Assembly (NCBI GenBank): GCA_030710605.1 | Contig: CP092879.1 | Coordinates: 80,329,853-80,393,852, forward strand | Origin: Cordylochernes scorpioides | Taxonomy: Eukaryota > Arthropoda > Arachnida > Pseudoscorpiones > Chernetidae | Direction: 5' to 3' | Length of the DNA: 64,000 nt | Shown here: positions 58,301 to 63,576 of the stretch, in pieces | How positions within the stretch are numbered: the stretch's first letter is position 1 | How the letters are laid out: each line of letters starts with the position of its first letter | The notes under the pieces: generated by a model | The model's input: only the letters and a program-made list of their open reading frames with translations | What the model was told of the DNA's origin: nothing | The model's database searches: none | Made by a program: the position numbers and the translations under genes

Positions 58301-61300
58301 CAGTTAGGGGCGACTTCCTGCTTTTCACTAGAACAGAAGCCCGACCCTCTTTAAGTTTCACTCGGACAATATTGTCGGTGCAAGTTACCTTATTCCCTCT
58401 AGAGTGTATTCTCCCTCCTACAAAGTACACCCTTTTATCGTGAGAGGCATAAACGATAGACTTGGAAATAACTATTGGAGCGAAACCATTCACTTTTCTC
58501 CAGATCCATTTTTTGTGAGGGATGTGGTATTGGTACAATACCGAGCGGACATTCGGGCCATCTAGAGATTCCACATCTTCTATGAGGAGGTAAAGATGAG
58601 TTCCGTCGCCGACAAAGACCTTCGGGTAGCTACATTGGATGGCTTTGGTAACTTCTGGCCACTCTCCATTTTCCTTCAATATGGCGCGGTGGTAGACTGG
58701 TAGCCCTTCTAAATCCTCGACTTCTTTGACCGCGGTCTGCCTCTGGAGATTCGCCATTGCCACTGTAGTAGGTGAGAGGAAACCAATTGGATCGAAAATC
58801 CTCGCAATATTGGAGAGAAGATCTCTTTTGGTAACAACTTCTTCAGGAATAGTCATATTAACTCTAAACGTATCTTGTACATGATCCCATACAATTCCTA
58901 AAATCTTGGATATGGCTCCTTTCTCCAAGTTAATTTTCTTCTCTTCGTTCATTTCCTCGACATGAGACACTATCTCGTGGCAATTTGAATTCCACTTTCT
59001 TAAGTGAAACCCTCCCTTTTTCATTAAGTCCTTTAATTGGTCTATTAGTTCTTTGGTTTCAGCAATCGTTTGAGCTCCTGTTAGCAAATCATCGACATAG
59101 AAATCATTCAAGGTCACCCTAGAAGCTTCAGGATAATTATGGCCTTCATCTTCTGCTAACTGTTGTAATGTTCTCATTGCCAAAAATGGAGCCGAAGTTG
59201 TACCATAGGTAACAGTCAGCAGTCGATAGTCCACCACAGGCTCTTCTGGCGATGGTCTCCACAATATCCTCTGATAGTCCGCATCTTCTGGATGAATTCT
59301 TATCTGGCGGTACATCTTTTCTATATCAGCAGTTATGGCGACAGGATACGTTCTGAATCTGAGGAGAATGAAAAATACATCCTGTTGAATTTTTGGTCCC
59401 TTGTGCAAAAATTGATTTAAAGAAACATTATTTTCAGATTTAGCTGATGCATCAAACACAACTCTCATTTTTGTTGTAGTGGATTGCTCTCTAATTACTG
59501 GATGATGAGGCATGTAATAGCATCTGCACAATTCTCGCTTCACTTCTGTAATTGGGACCCTTTCCATGTGGTTTAAGTGTTCATATTCCTTCATGAATCC
59601 CCGGTATTGGTCATATAATTTCACATTCTTACACAATTTTCCTTCCAACGAAAGGAACCTTCTTAAAGCTTTTTCTCTTGATTCACCCAGAAGCGGTCGA
59701 TGTTGTCTGAATGGCAATTTTACCCAATACCTTCCATGGCTATCTCTGCCATGGTTATTCGAAAATAACCTTTCACAATCTTCGTCCTGTGTACAAAGAT
59801 CTGGTGACGGCACAGATTCAGTTTCCCAGAATCTTTTCATTACGAATTCTAGTTCTGGTTCAGATTGTAAACTCAGGTTACAGACTTCTGTATTACTCTC
59901 TGATGTTCCCATGAGTTTTCCTAGAAGTACCCAACCTAGTCTTGTATTAATAGCCATTGGCAATCCTTCTCCGAGAGATATAGAGCCATTCAACATAAGT
60001 TCAGTGTATATATCTGCTCCCAATATCATATCTATTGGGGCTTGTATGTAGAACTCTGGGTCTGCCAATTTGAGGCTCTTCAAAGTTGGCCAATTAGGGT
60101 CTTTTAACCTGAAGTTCGGAATTTCTGAAGTGAGTACTCCCGTGACTACTGCCTCCACCGAGAATTCCTCAGAATTATTCAGTGGACAAAATGTCACACT
60201 TACTGTCGATGAAGAATGCTGCACTGGTGTGTTTCCAACCCCTATAATCATCCGATCTGATTTCCTTTGGACAAGTCCCAATCTTTCGCAGCATCCTTTT
60301 GTTATCATGGTGACTTGGGAACCGCTGTCCAGTAGGGCTCTGCAGGTGCATAACTTTCCGAGTCCATTTTTTATCTTGATTCTAGCCGTTGCGAGTAGTA
60401 CGTGGCTATCATTGCAGTTTGCCTGTTGAGTATTCGTTAAATTGATAGCACTTTCATGTTCCTTCGGAGTTGTGTTCTCCACTTGGGCCGAAGCGCCTTC
60501 CGTGCTCGGTTTATCATAATGAATCATCGTGTGGTGCTTTCCCTTGCATACTTTGCATCGTTGGTTCAGCCTACAATTCCATGAGAAATGGCCTTTCCTC
60601 AAGCAATTGAAGCACAATTTATGACTTTTTACTACATTTAATTTTTCTTTTAAAGGCATTTTGCAAAATAAGTTGCACATGTATAGTGGATGATGCTTAG
60701 ATTTGCATAATATGCAAGTGTCCGAACTCTCAATTAGCATCCCGTAGCTTTGGCATTTGGGAAATCTCGATCCGGTGGTTTCTTCCTTTTTTGAACATTC
60801 CCTGACAGCACAAGACATGCTTCTCGCATGTCTGGAAATGAACGCTATGAACTTGTCATAAGAAGGAAGAGTGTTGTCCACGGACAGTTCCCAATCCAAC
60901 CTTAGATTTTCACTCAACTTCTGCTGGAGGAAGTGCACCAGGATCACATCCACTAATTGATTTCTCTTCAATTCCAGTGTTTCTAAGTTTCTTATGGCTT
61001 CATTACAAACATCCATGAATTCATGGAGACACTTAGCCGATGGATTCTTAATTGCCCTGAGAGAAAAGATTTTTGACACCTGGGCATAAGCTAGCTCTCT
61101 CGGGTTATCATATCTTGATAACAGTGTACTCCATGCTTGGCCATAATTTTCACTTAGTAAAGGGAAACCCCTTATTAATCTGGCCGCTTCGCCTTTTACT
61201 GCTGAATTCAAATATTGTAACTTCTGTATATTAGTTAACCCTGGATGTGCATCGATGGTGGTGAGGAATAGCTCTTTGAAGTTGATCTAATTGCCCATAT

Positions 61301-62933
61301 CTCCATCATATATCGGTAAGTCAAATTGAGGCAATTTTATATTTGCCTGAGAGCCATTTGGCTTTATGTCCGCCAGTTTGTCTTTGAGTTTTCTCTCATT
61401 TTCTATTTTTACCCTCAAGCTTCCAATCTTGTTCATTGAACCATCATATGCCTCACTTTCTTTATCTATATCAACTTCATCCAAAGAAAACAGCTCGTCG
61501 TAGAGTTTCTCAATTTTCTCTTTGATCTCCTTTAATTCTTCACCCATTATTTCTAAGCGTATTGTTTCACCTGCCTCAATAATTGAATCCACACTTTCAA
61601 TAAATCCATCAATTCTCCTTATCTGACAACTTAACTTTCTTTGGAGGATCCTTTCGTCTCGAGACATTTGCAATTGTATTCTCGCTGAGTTTTTGCTAAA
61701 ATTCTTCTGTTTCAAATCCTAATCCAGATATCGAGGGACCATGAATCGAACTGGCTTTGGCCTCCTAGCACTAAGGAGGAATCACCGCCTAATTCTTATT
61801 TTAACGCTGGTTTTAATTATCTGCTTCTTGACTCTCTCAGCGAGCTAACTATAACTCCTTTCTACTTGAATAACTGCTATTGTCTCGTCTCACCAACTCT
61901 AATGACTCAACCATGTACACTTAATAACTCAATAACTGTCTTTATTTTCTAAAATCAAGATTATATACATTTCTAAAATTTACATAATTTAACAATAATT
62001 AACAAAAGTAAATTCTAACAATTTTGCATATTTAAGGCTGGAACAATGTGAATAACCTTCATATATTATTCATTGTTTCAATTATCATAAACTAGGTTGT
62101 TCTTGTTGAGCGGTACTTAATAAAGTGATTTTGGAACCGAACCCGATATACCCCCCATTACCTTGGTGAAGTTCCCTAATTTATATAATTACTGGGGGAG
62201 AAGCAATGTTCCCATGTGTGGTGTCAGGTACTGGACAAGTGCAAAGTGAAGTTTGCCAAGCAGCTCCAGCTGAAGGTGCAGTGGGTCAACCGGGAGATTG
62301 CCCGCAATGCCCAGCGGGTGAAGGAGCTGGAGCAGTATGGGGACTTGGAGCTAATCCCCCAGTACTACCAGGAGGTTCGGCTGCTGCAGAAATGTCTGAT
62401 GGAGATCCAGGAGGCCATCTCCTGGATCAATGAGGTACACCACTGTTCCATTACTGTAACACCACCACTGTTCCATTACTGTAACACCACTGTAACACCA
62501 CTTTACTGCCTCTGTACCACCTTGTACCTTTAGTGTAATGCTACTTAGTACCACTACTGTACCACCACTGTACCATTACTGTACCACTACTGTACCACCA
62601 CTGTACCATTACTGTACCACTACTGTACCACCACTGTACCATTACTGTACCATTACTGTACCACTACTGTACCACCACTGTACCATTACTGTACCACTAC
62701 TGTACCACCACTGTACCATTACTGTACCATTACTGTACCACTACTGTACCACCACTGTACCACTACTTGTACTACCACTGTACCACCACTGTACCATCAC
62801 TGGTGTGATAGGAGGAAGCCCTGTTCAAGCTCAACATCACCTCCTACCCTGATGTGGACACTGCTCTCAAAGCCATGGAGCCCTTCATCCGCCTCTACAG
62901 TCTCTACTTGGCCTGGGAGAAGATGGAGCGCAG
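34113..62933 (+). CDS. axonemal dynein heavy chain, N-terminal part
   Basis: Sixteen exons join in phase, about 756 residues, all from the tail (stem) region before the motor; the 3' part lies beyond the window. Alignment in the mind with the DNAH3/7/12 group fits over many segments, for example LGLPPIPHL near the start, VPATTKQMLEMGDYIK, VSWLFTVQPRFDAAGE, LEQYGDLELIPQYYQEV, and NEEEALFKLN. I cannot decide which paralogue. Such single-headed inner-arm chains power axonemal bending. The first exon (34113) shares a promoter with ARL6. Introns range from 47 nt to over 8 kb and hold most transposons of the right half. Confidence 0.88.
34311..36893. other. dynein intron 1
   Basis: AT-rich. It contains an FB foldback at 35228-35398 and inverted dispersed-repeat pieces at 36000-36150 and 36690-36785, and a LINE-like 3' remnant at 36255-36410. 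No exon recognised. Confidence 0.45.
35228..35398. mobile_element. foldback element, family FB
   Basis: Left arm AAGGCAACAAGACCAAATCC and GGCGTTTTGGTAACAACACT; right arm GATGGTAACAATGCTGTTAC and TTGGTCATATTACCTCA. Confidence 0.6.
36894..37048 (+). CDS. dynein exon 2
   Basis: Acceptor GTGCTATCAG, donor CAAGT|GTGAGT, phase 0 in and 2 out. Encodes LDPLGLPPIPHLDVDKD and RWRLVTEWEREERKQ. Confidence 0.8.
37205..37312. mobile_element. foldback family FB, copy
   Basis: AATAAGACCTAATGTTACGT through CATCATCAAACAAGAG, with a short right arm TTGGGTCTTATTTTCTTGTA. A further half lies at 37402-37515. Confidence 0.5.
37505..37728. repeat. tandem repeat, 60-bp unit (FB end)
   Basis: Nearly four identical units of ATCCAAATTGTACCTTATCA plus GGAGATTTGGTCTTATTACC. 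Same source sequence as the 57-bp array at 960-1195. Confidence 0.9.
38103..38193 (+). CDS. dynein exon 3
   Basis: Acceptor GGTGACCAG, donor CCAGAG|GTAAGC, phase 2 in and 0 out. Encodes LAKIEAMKKAERARPLQPK and YAGLPWPPE. Confidence 0.75.
38241..38421 (+). CDS. dynein exon 4
   Basis: Acceptor CCGTGTCCAG, donor GTCA|GTAAGT, phase 0 in and 1 out. The intron before it is only 47 nt. Encodes YHINKLRDSVYNAPVPS and KETYEMAVRKYV. Confidence 0.8.
38422..39613. other. dynein intron 4
   Basis: FB copy at 38866-38990 and MITE-like CAGTAGAAGAACCTCC sequence at 39112-39410 related to the family at 31770. Nothing else seen. Confidence 0.4.
39614..39674 (+). CDS. dynein exon 5
   Basis: Acceptor TGTGTTGCAG, donor CCCAT|GTGAGA, phase 1 in and 2 out, 61 nt. 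Encodes DYVFASTKSEQKDEYTQPP. It bridges exons 4 and 6 exactly in phase. Confidence 0.65.
40108..40265 (+). mobile_element. non-LTR retrotransposon 3' end
   Basis: AAGTCAGACTTTCACCAAAG through CAAGAGGATAAGAAACAAC; same family as 8041-8400. Confidence 0.6.
40470..40582. repeat. minisatellite, 23-bp unit, about 5 copies
   Basis: GTGTCAGGGAGTGTGTCCTG units directly upstream of dynein exon 6. Confidence 0.85.
40610..40774 (+). CDS. dynein exon 6
   Basis: Acceptor TGTGGTGCAG, donor CTCTG|GTAGGT, phase 2 in and 2 out. Encodes SFDIPQELQDYVKESRRHW and KSYQLLQGQSLADFNIL. Confidence 0.85.
40889..41040. mobile_element. left part of a CAGT-type MITE
   Basis: CAGTTGAACCTCGCAGTAAA then GGTAATTTTGGCAATGAAAA, matching the left half and middle of 31770-32002. 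Its right end passes into the 60-bp satellite. Confidence 0.65.
41041..45850. repeat. satellite array, 60-bp unit, about 80 copies
   Basis: Exact 60-bp period except one 36-bp unit at 41401-41436. Units contain TCATGGAGGTTGTTCTACTG and CTTTATAGAGAGGTGTCC. Variable positions (GTATTGG/GTATTAG/GTAGTAG; TTTCC/TGTCC/TGACC; CTATC/CTCTC) define higher-order units: 120 bp around 43740-44220, and a 240-bp block at 44401-44640 repeated at 44761-45000. One plus frame stays open for 1482 codons because 60 is divisible by 3; it is not a gene. Confidence 0.97.
46356..47195 (-). mobile_element. Helitron containing a tRNA-Gly gene
   Basis: On the minus strand: A|TC start (TCCTTATATATATAAAAATG), a GTTTGTTATCGCATCACGC motif, and the end CCCGGGCGAAGCCGGGT, spacer, CTAG|T. 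840 bp with the AT target expected for Helitrons. No Rep/helicase frame, so non-autonomous. Confidence 0.75.
46873..46943 (-). tRNA. tRNA-Gly (GCC)
   Basis: 71 nt on the minus strand. Acceptor stem GCATCGG/CCGATGC is perfect, A box TGGTTCAGTGG and B box GGTTCGATTCC are intact, anticodon GCC in CTGCCAC. An oligo-T run follows directly as Pol III stop. One T-stem position (46896) gives an A-G mismatch, so the gene may be decaying. Confidence 0.93.
47938..48090. mobile_element. foldback element, family FB
   Basis: ATTTCGATTACAGCATTGTT and CATCATCAGATAAAAGTACT, then the inverted arm GATGTTAACAACACTGTTAC. Confidence 0.6.
48159..48242 (+). CDS. dynein exon 7
   Basis: Acceptor TGTTGCCCAG, donor AATGA|GTGAGT, phase 2 in and 2 out. 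Encodes SADPMKVTHLLEMINLEFM. Confidence 0.8.
48296..48407 (+). CDS. dynein exon 8
   Basis: Acceptor TGTTGCGCAG after an intron of 53 nt, donor ATGTTG|GTGAGA, phase 2 in and 0 out. Encodes LWWKEIQVCITQMYPSNLR. An upstream start of the open frame would add about 14 residues but breaks phase. Confidence 0.75.
48470..48780 (-). mobile_element. SINE S1, complete with target duplication
   Basis: Flanked by TTCTCTCTTCAT on both sides (48458-48469 and 48781-48792). On the minus strand the head is GGGGGTCGGTGGAAGGCCGG with B box GGTTCGATTCC, ending in CTAGGGATAAGC and an A tract. Confidence 0.85.
48793..49174. other. dynein intron 8, right part
   Basis: Contains GACAGAGAGTCGCTGGGAAT and related dispersed-repeat text; no element ends resolved. 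Confidence 0.35.
49175..49354 (+). CDS. dynein exon 9
   Basis: Acceptor GTATTTCCAG, donor TACATG|GTGAGT, phase 0 both ends. Encodes INKLKCDFIERFLSLYRPH and SPDFGKVHQVMTQILYM. Confidence 0.88.
49735..49915. mobile_element. foldback element with poly-T/poly-A
   Basis: AACTATTTTAGAGGCGTAAT at the left and ATTACGCCTCTAAAATAGTT at the right are perfectly inverted; the inside is CATCGCAGTAAGGACAGTAG, shared with 11190, 19510 and 37905. Confidence 0.75.
50189..50360 (+). CDS. dynein exon 10
   Basis: Acceptor TGGTGTGGCAG, donor CTGG|GTGAGC, phase 0 in and 1 out. Encodes CNETMTKIPTIPYLFKESM. An acceptor about 40 nt upstream would also keep the frame, but the chosen one matches the family length. Confidence 0.82.
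50636..50945 (+). mobile_element. SINE S1 copy
   Basis: Head GGGGGGTTGGTGGAAGGCTG, B box GGGTTCGAACCC, body and CTAGGGATAAGC with a poly-A tail. Confidence 0.8.
51048..51403 (+). mobile_element. non-autonomous Helitron with paralogous empty site
   Basis: Starts TCTATATATATAAAAATGAA, ends CCCGGGGTGAAGCCCGGG, spacer, CTAG. Inserted between A and T of CTGACTTATA; the uninterrupted text is at 50471-50485. Confidence 0.88.
51797..51888 (+). CDS. dynein exon 11
   Basis: Acceptor TTGTTCTCAG, donor AAAGAG|GTCTGT, phase 1 in and 0 out. Encodes SSLINGEDLRDTADFLDTD. Confidence 0.82.
52070..52133 (-). mobile_element. non-LTR retrotransposon 3' end, reverse
   Basis: CTTATCCCCTTGTGTAAAGA on the plus strand, as at 13525. 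Confidence 0.55.
52245..52423 (+). CDS. dynein exon 12
   Basis: Acceptor TGGTGACAG, donor AAGAG|GTCGGT, phase 0 in and 2 out. Encodes SNNSTFEVAIFKVDASALF and IVMEIHQQLVDRISNF. Confidence 0.87.
52500..52620. mobile_element. foldback element, family FB
   Basis: Short complete hairpin: ACAAGGTAATAAGACTAAAT, GACGTTTTGGTAACAACACT against TTACCGAAACATCCTGCACT, ending TTGGTACCTTGTGTTTC. Confidence 0.7.
52621..53090. other. dynein intron 12, right part
   Basis: No repeat or exon recognised. Confidence 0.35.
53091..53220 (+). CDS. dynein exon 13
   Basis: Acceptor CGACTGTGCAG, phase 2 in. Donor GACAGA|GTGTGG gives phase 0 and exact family spacing to the next exon; the better-looking GTGGGT two bases later would break phase. 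Encodes LCDIFDGIRQRVMVVPATT. Confidence 0.78.
53325..53805. mobile_element. fragmented FB foldback copies
   Basis: Arms at 53325-53415 (GTTTTGGTAACAACGTTGTT) and 53518-53600 (TGATGGTAACAACGCTGTTA) plus two diverged copies of the outer end at 53620-53770. Confidence 0.6.
53810..53950 (+). CDS. dynein exon 14
   Basis: Acceptor CATCAAGAG, donor GGCGAA|GTAAGT, phase 0 both ends. Encodes MMIDIYGMKQASELEMEA and LVSWLFTVQPRFDAAGE. The acceptor could also be GCGCAG at 53824. Confidence 0.75.
54085..54293. mobile_element. foldback element, family FB, best-preserved hairpin
   Basis: Left arm AATAGTGTGTGATATTTCGG, CAACAGCATTGTCACCATCA; right arm TGATGGTGACAATGCTGTTG, ACGAAACGTCACACACTATT. The arms share changes not seen in other copies. 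Confidence 0.8.
54533..55835 (-). mobile_element. mariner-type DNA transposon, complete
   Basis: 1303 bp between TA dinucleotides (54531-54532 and 55836-55837). Perfect 24-bp terminal inverted repeats begin CAGGGTGTACCAGGTAAATT. One intact transposase frame. Sits in dynein intron 14. Confidence 0.95.
54657..55712 (-). CDS. mariner/Tc1-superfamily transposase, DD37D
   Basis: 351 residues. N-terminal helix-turn-helix (KEIVDFLKLPKTTIYRVKKQ) recognises the ends. Catalytic Asp are in FFSDEKNF (about 158), FQQDSAPAH (about 252) and SPDCNPLD (about 290); the spacing of 37 residues places it with the DD37D (maT-like) group. No stop or frameshift, so it may be active. Confidence 0.93.
   Translation of the reverse strand: MRSVVMKNNREFENRAAIIVTLRAGRSPKEIVDFLKLPKTTIYRVKKQFDEADSNKEGIATRKKHSRRSDRVRGEEFVKNVKEKIDGNPGKSMRAIAKEMDVGSMTIVRTIHEDLGLKSYALRKGQLLTENMKNNRKGKAAALLNNLKHDSFGMLRFFSDEKNFDVDQKVNPRNDRWICKDPSEIPVVMHTKFPASVMVLGVISSEGDVMPPHFFEKGLRMNADTYINVLETVVKPWMDMVAAGRKYVFQQDSAPAHKAKKTQSWLTLNLPSHWGPDIWPPNSPDCNPLDYYVWGVVERDVNKAPHTTIQSVKKAVHTVMTQMDKVIVAKACASFRTRLETVVANNGNYIE
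56478..56576 (+). mobile_element. SINE S2, left half
   Basis: GTCGGTGAACGAGTGGATAA and GGGATCAAATCC match the copy at 31449. The right half resumes at 62046. The LTR element splits it. Confidence 0.7.
56577..57625 (-). repeat. LTR (3' LTR of the element) with VNTR
   Basis: 1049 bp bounded by TG...CA on both strands. Outside the VNTR it matches the 304-bp LTR at 61742-62045 without differences I could see. The VNTR (about 56715-57505) has 17 units of 46-47 bp, each with TGACTCA. Confidence 0.92.
57612..61211 (-). CDS. BEL/Pao polyprotein fused to a kelch-like propeller
   Basis: About 1199 codons. Order: Gag-like region, zinc knuckle CFNCLRKGHFSWNC (about 197-210) and CKVCKGKHH, aspartic protease DSGSQVTM (about 295-302), reverse transcriptase with YVDDLL (about 704), and the Pao segment FDPIGFLSPTT ending near residue 825. 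From there on the frame runs without break into about 370 residues with at least five blade-like repeats (LYQYHIPHKKWIW, VFSYHLLNKDWHLI, LYNYRLQTDSWGCY, LWKLNLKSKQWTEL, and VYFVGGRIHSRGN) as in BTB-kelch proteins, but without BTB or BACK. The RNase H and integrase expected here are absent. The frame upstream is cut from 61287-61715 by a single in-frame TAG. Confidence 0.88.
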   Translation of the reverse strand: MNSAVKGEAARLIRGFPLLSENYGQAWSTLLSRYDNPRELAYAQVSKIFSLRAIKNPSAKCLHEFMDVCNEAIRNLETLELKRNQLVDVILVHFLQQKLSENLRLDWELSVDNTLPSYDKFIAFISRHARSMSCAVRECSKKEETTGSRFPKCQSYGMLIESSDTCILCKSKHHPLYMCNLFCKMPLKEKLNVVKSHKLCFNCLRKGHFSWNCRLNQRCKVCKGKHHTMIHYDKPSTEGASAQVENTTPKEHESAINLTNTQQANCNDSHVLLATARIKIKNGLGKLCTCRALLDSGSQVTMITKGCCERLGLVQRKSDRMIIGVGNTPVQHSSSTVSVTFCPLNNSEEFSVEAVVTGVLTSEIPNFRLKDPNWPTLKSLKLADPEFYIQAPIDMILGADIYTELMLNGSISLGEGLPMAINTRLGWVLLGKLMGTSESNTEVCNLSLQSEPELEFVMKRFWETESVPSPDLCTQDEDCERLFSNNHGRDSHGRYWVKLPFRQHRPLLGESREKALRRFLSLEGKLCKNVKLYDQYRGFMKEYEHLNHMERVPITEVKRELCRCYYMPHHPVIREQSTTTKMRVVFDASAKSENNVSLNQFLHKGPKIQQDVFFILLRFRTYPVAITADIEKMYRQIRIHPEDADYQRILWRPSPEEPVVDYRLLTVTYGTTSAPFLAMRTLQQLAEDEGHNYPEASRVTLNDFYVDDLLTGAQTIAETKELIDQLKDLMKKGGFHLRKWNSNCHEIVSHVEEMNEEKKINLEKGAISKILGIVWDHVQDTFRVNMTIPEEVVTKRDLLSNIARIFDPIGFLSPTTVAMANLQRQTAVKEVEDLEGLPVYHRAILKENGEWPEVTKAIQCSYPKVFVGDGTHLYLLIEDVESLDGPNVRSVLYQYHIPHKKWIWRKVNGFAPIVISKSIVYASHDKRVYFVGGRIHSRGNKVTCTDNIVRVKLKEGRASVLVKSRKSPLTDLLVLAMTFAPSAFLFMLAETRDHSTYKVFSYHLLNKDWHLIGSDKIFWKEKFLSLQICYTNKKLLLFPRMQWEQHFCNLYNYRLQTDSWGCYTTIPILGEKEGYPKNINHFTIVQDWVRAVFVHAGKESKYLWKLNLKSKQWTELPTYVKYRDSQYTAVALDLVFILGPADKEHETAEKYLSFFKTRRCELPKFGLLPESTYDLLRSWLRFPSNLNQSSAAGGSMFQP
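61287..61715 (-). CDS. N-terminal Gag part, ending at an in-frame TAG
   Basis: 142 residues with a long helical, charged region (EELKEIKEKIEKLYDEL), ending IKLPQFDLPIYDGDMGN then TAG (61287-61289). The P.F...YDGD motif usually runs on into the Gag core (DUF1759), and the downstream frame continues with it. So the TAG is either a mutation or a stop that is read through. Confidence 0.8.
   Translation of the reverse strand: MKQKNFSKNSARIQLQMSRDERILQRKLSCQIRRIDGFIESVDSIIEAGETIRLEIMGEELKEIKEKIEKLYDELFSLDEVDIDKESEAYDGSMNKIGSLRVKIENERKLKDKLADIKPNGSQANIKLPQFDLPIYDGDMGN
61742..62045 (-). repeat. LTR (5' LTR of the element)
   Basis: 304 bp, TG...CA, with only one VNTR unit. Abuts the primer-binding site on its left (plus-strand view). 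Confidence 0.92.
62046..62145 (+). mobile_element. SINE S2, right half
   Basis: ATTGTTTCAATTATCATAAA through AATAAAGTGATTTTGGAACC, matching 31550-31620. Confidence 0.7.
62228..62434 (+). CDS. dynein exon 15
   Basis: Acceptor TGTGGTGTCAG, donor AATGAG|GTACAC, phase 0 both ends. Encodes LDKCKVKFAKQLQLKVQW and YGDLELIPQYYQEVRLL. Separated from exon 14 by an 8.3-kb intron with the mariner and LTR elements. Confidence 0.9.
62445..62800. repeat. minisatellite, 11-bp based
   Basis: Runs of CTGTACCACTA, CTGTACCACCA and CTGTACCATTA in about 33-bp triplets. It fills the short intron before exon 16. Confidence 0.9.
62812..62933 (+). CDS. dynein exon 16 (last in window)
   Basis: Acceptor GGTGTGATAG, donor GCGCAG|GTAACT, phase 0 in and 2 out. 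Encodes EEALFKLNITSYPDVDTAL and SLYLAWEKMERR. The gene continues past 64000. Confidence 0.88.
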
Positions 62934-63369
62934 GTAACTCTGACTGCCACACTTGGTTTGACTGGCTTCACATTAACTGACCTTTATTGCCTGTCTTGGG
63001 AGAAAGACATTGCAGAGTTCAGCCTCAGTTCTTCTTGAACTATTCTCTTGAGAAGCTGGCCTTCCTCTCTTCTTTATGCAAATGCAAACTTTCCTGTCTA
63101 GGCTCTGTGTTGATTCTATTAAGTCCATTCCAGTTACAAACGACGGGTGCATAACTCCTATAGGCAAATACTAAGACATATCTCCCAATGCTGTACAGGA
63201 TGGCAGCAAATTATCAAATATTGAAGAAGTAGATACAAAGACATACACAAGACAGGACAGGAAGTTGTCCAGGGGACATGTTGACATGACTCTCCAACCT
63301 GAAGTATAGATAACTGATGTGTGAGGAGCTCCAGTCAGACAGTCCTTTGCCAAGTGCAATTACATTAAA

Positions 63370-63572
63370 CAACCTTACAAGGTAACAAGAACAAATCCAA
63401 ATAAATTAATATCGTGTAATGTTTCGCTAACAGCATTGTTTCCATCATCACAAAAGACTAAATAACTGATGATGGTAACAATGCTGTTACCGAAACGTCA
63501 CACACTTTTTATTTATTTGGTATCTTATTACCTTGTAGTTCTAATCTATAATCCAAATTGTGCTTTATCATT
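63370..63572. mobile_element. foldback element, family FB
   Basis: ACAAGGTAACAAGAACAAAT, TTTCGCTAACAGCATTGTTT and the inverted arm GATGGTAACAATGCTGTTAC, AAACGTCACACACTTTTTAT. Confidence 0.75.
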
Positions 63573-63576
63573 TACA

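Larger units (their letters stand above)
56577..62045 (-). mobile_element. BEL/Pao LTR retrotransposon with captured kelch-like domain
   Basis: Complete insertion: two LTRs, 5-bp target duplication ATGTG (56572-56576 and 62046-62050), TGG primer-binding site right after the 5' LTR (61739-61741, minus strand), and a G-rich polypurine tract (CCGGGGGGAGTA) before the 3' LTR. RNase H and integrase are missing, replaced by a kelch-like segment. Non-autonomous by content. Confidence 0.92.
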
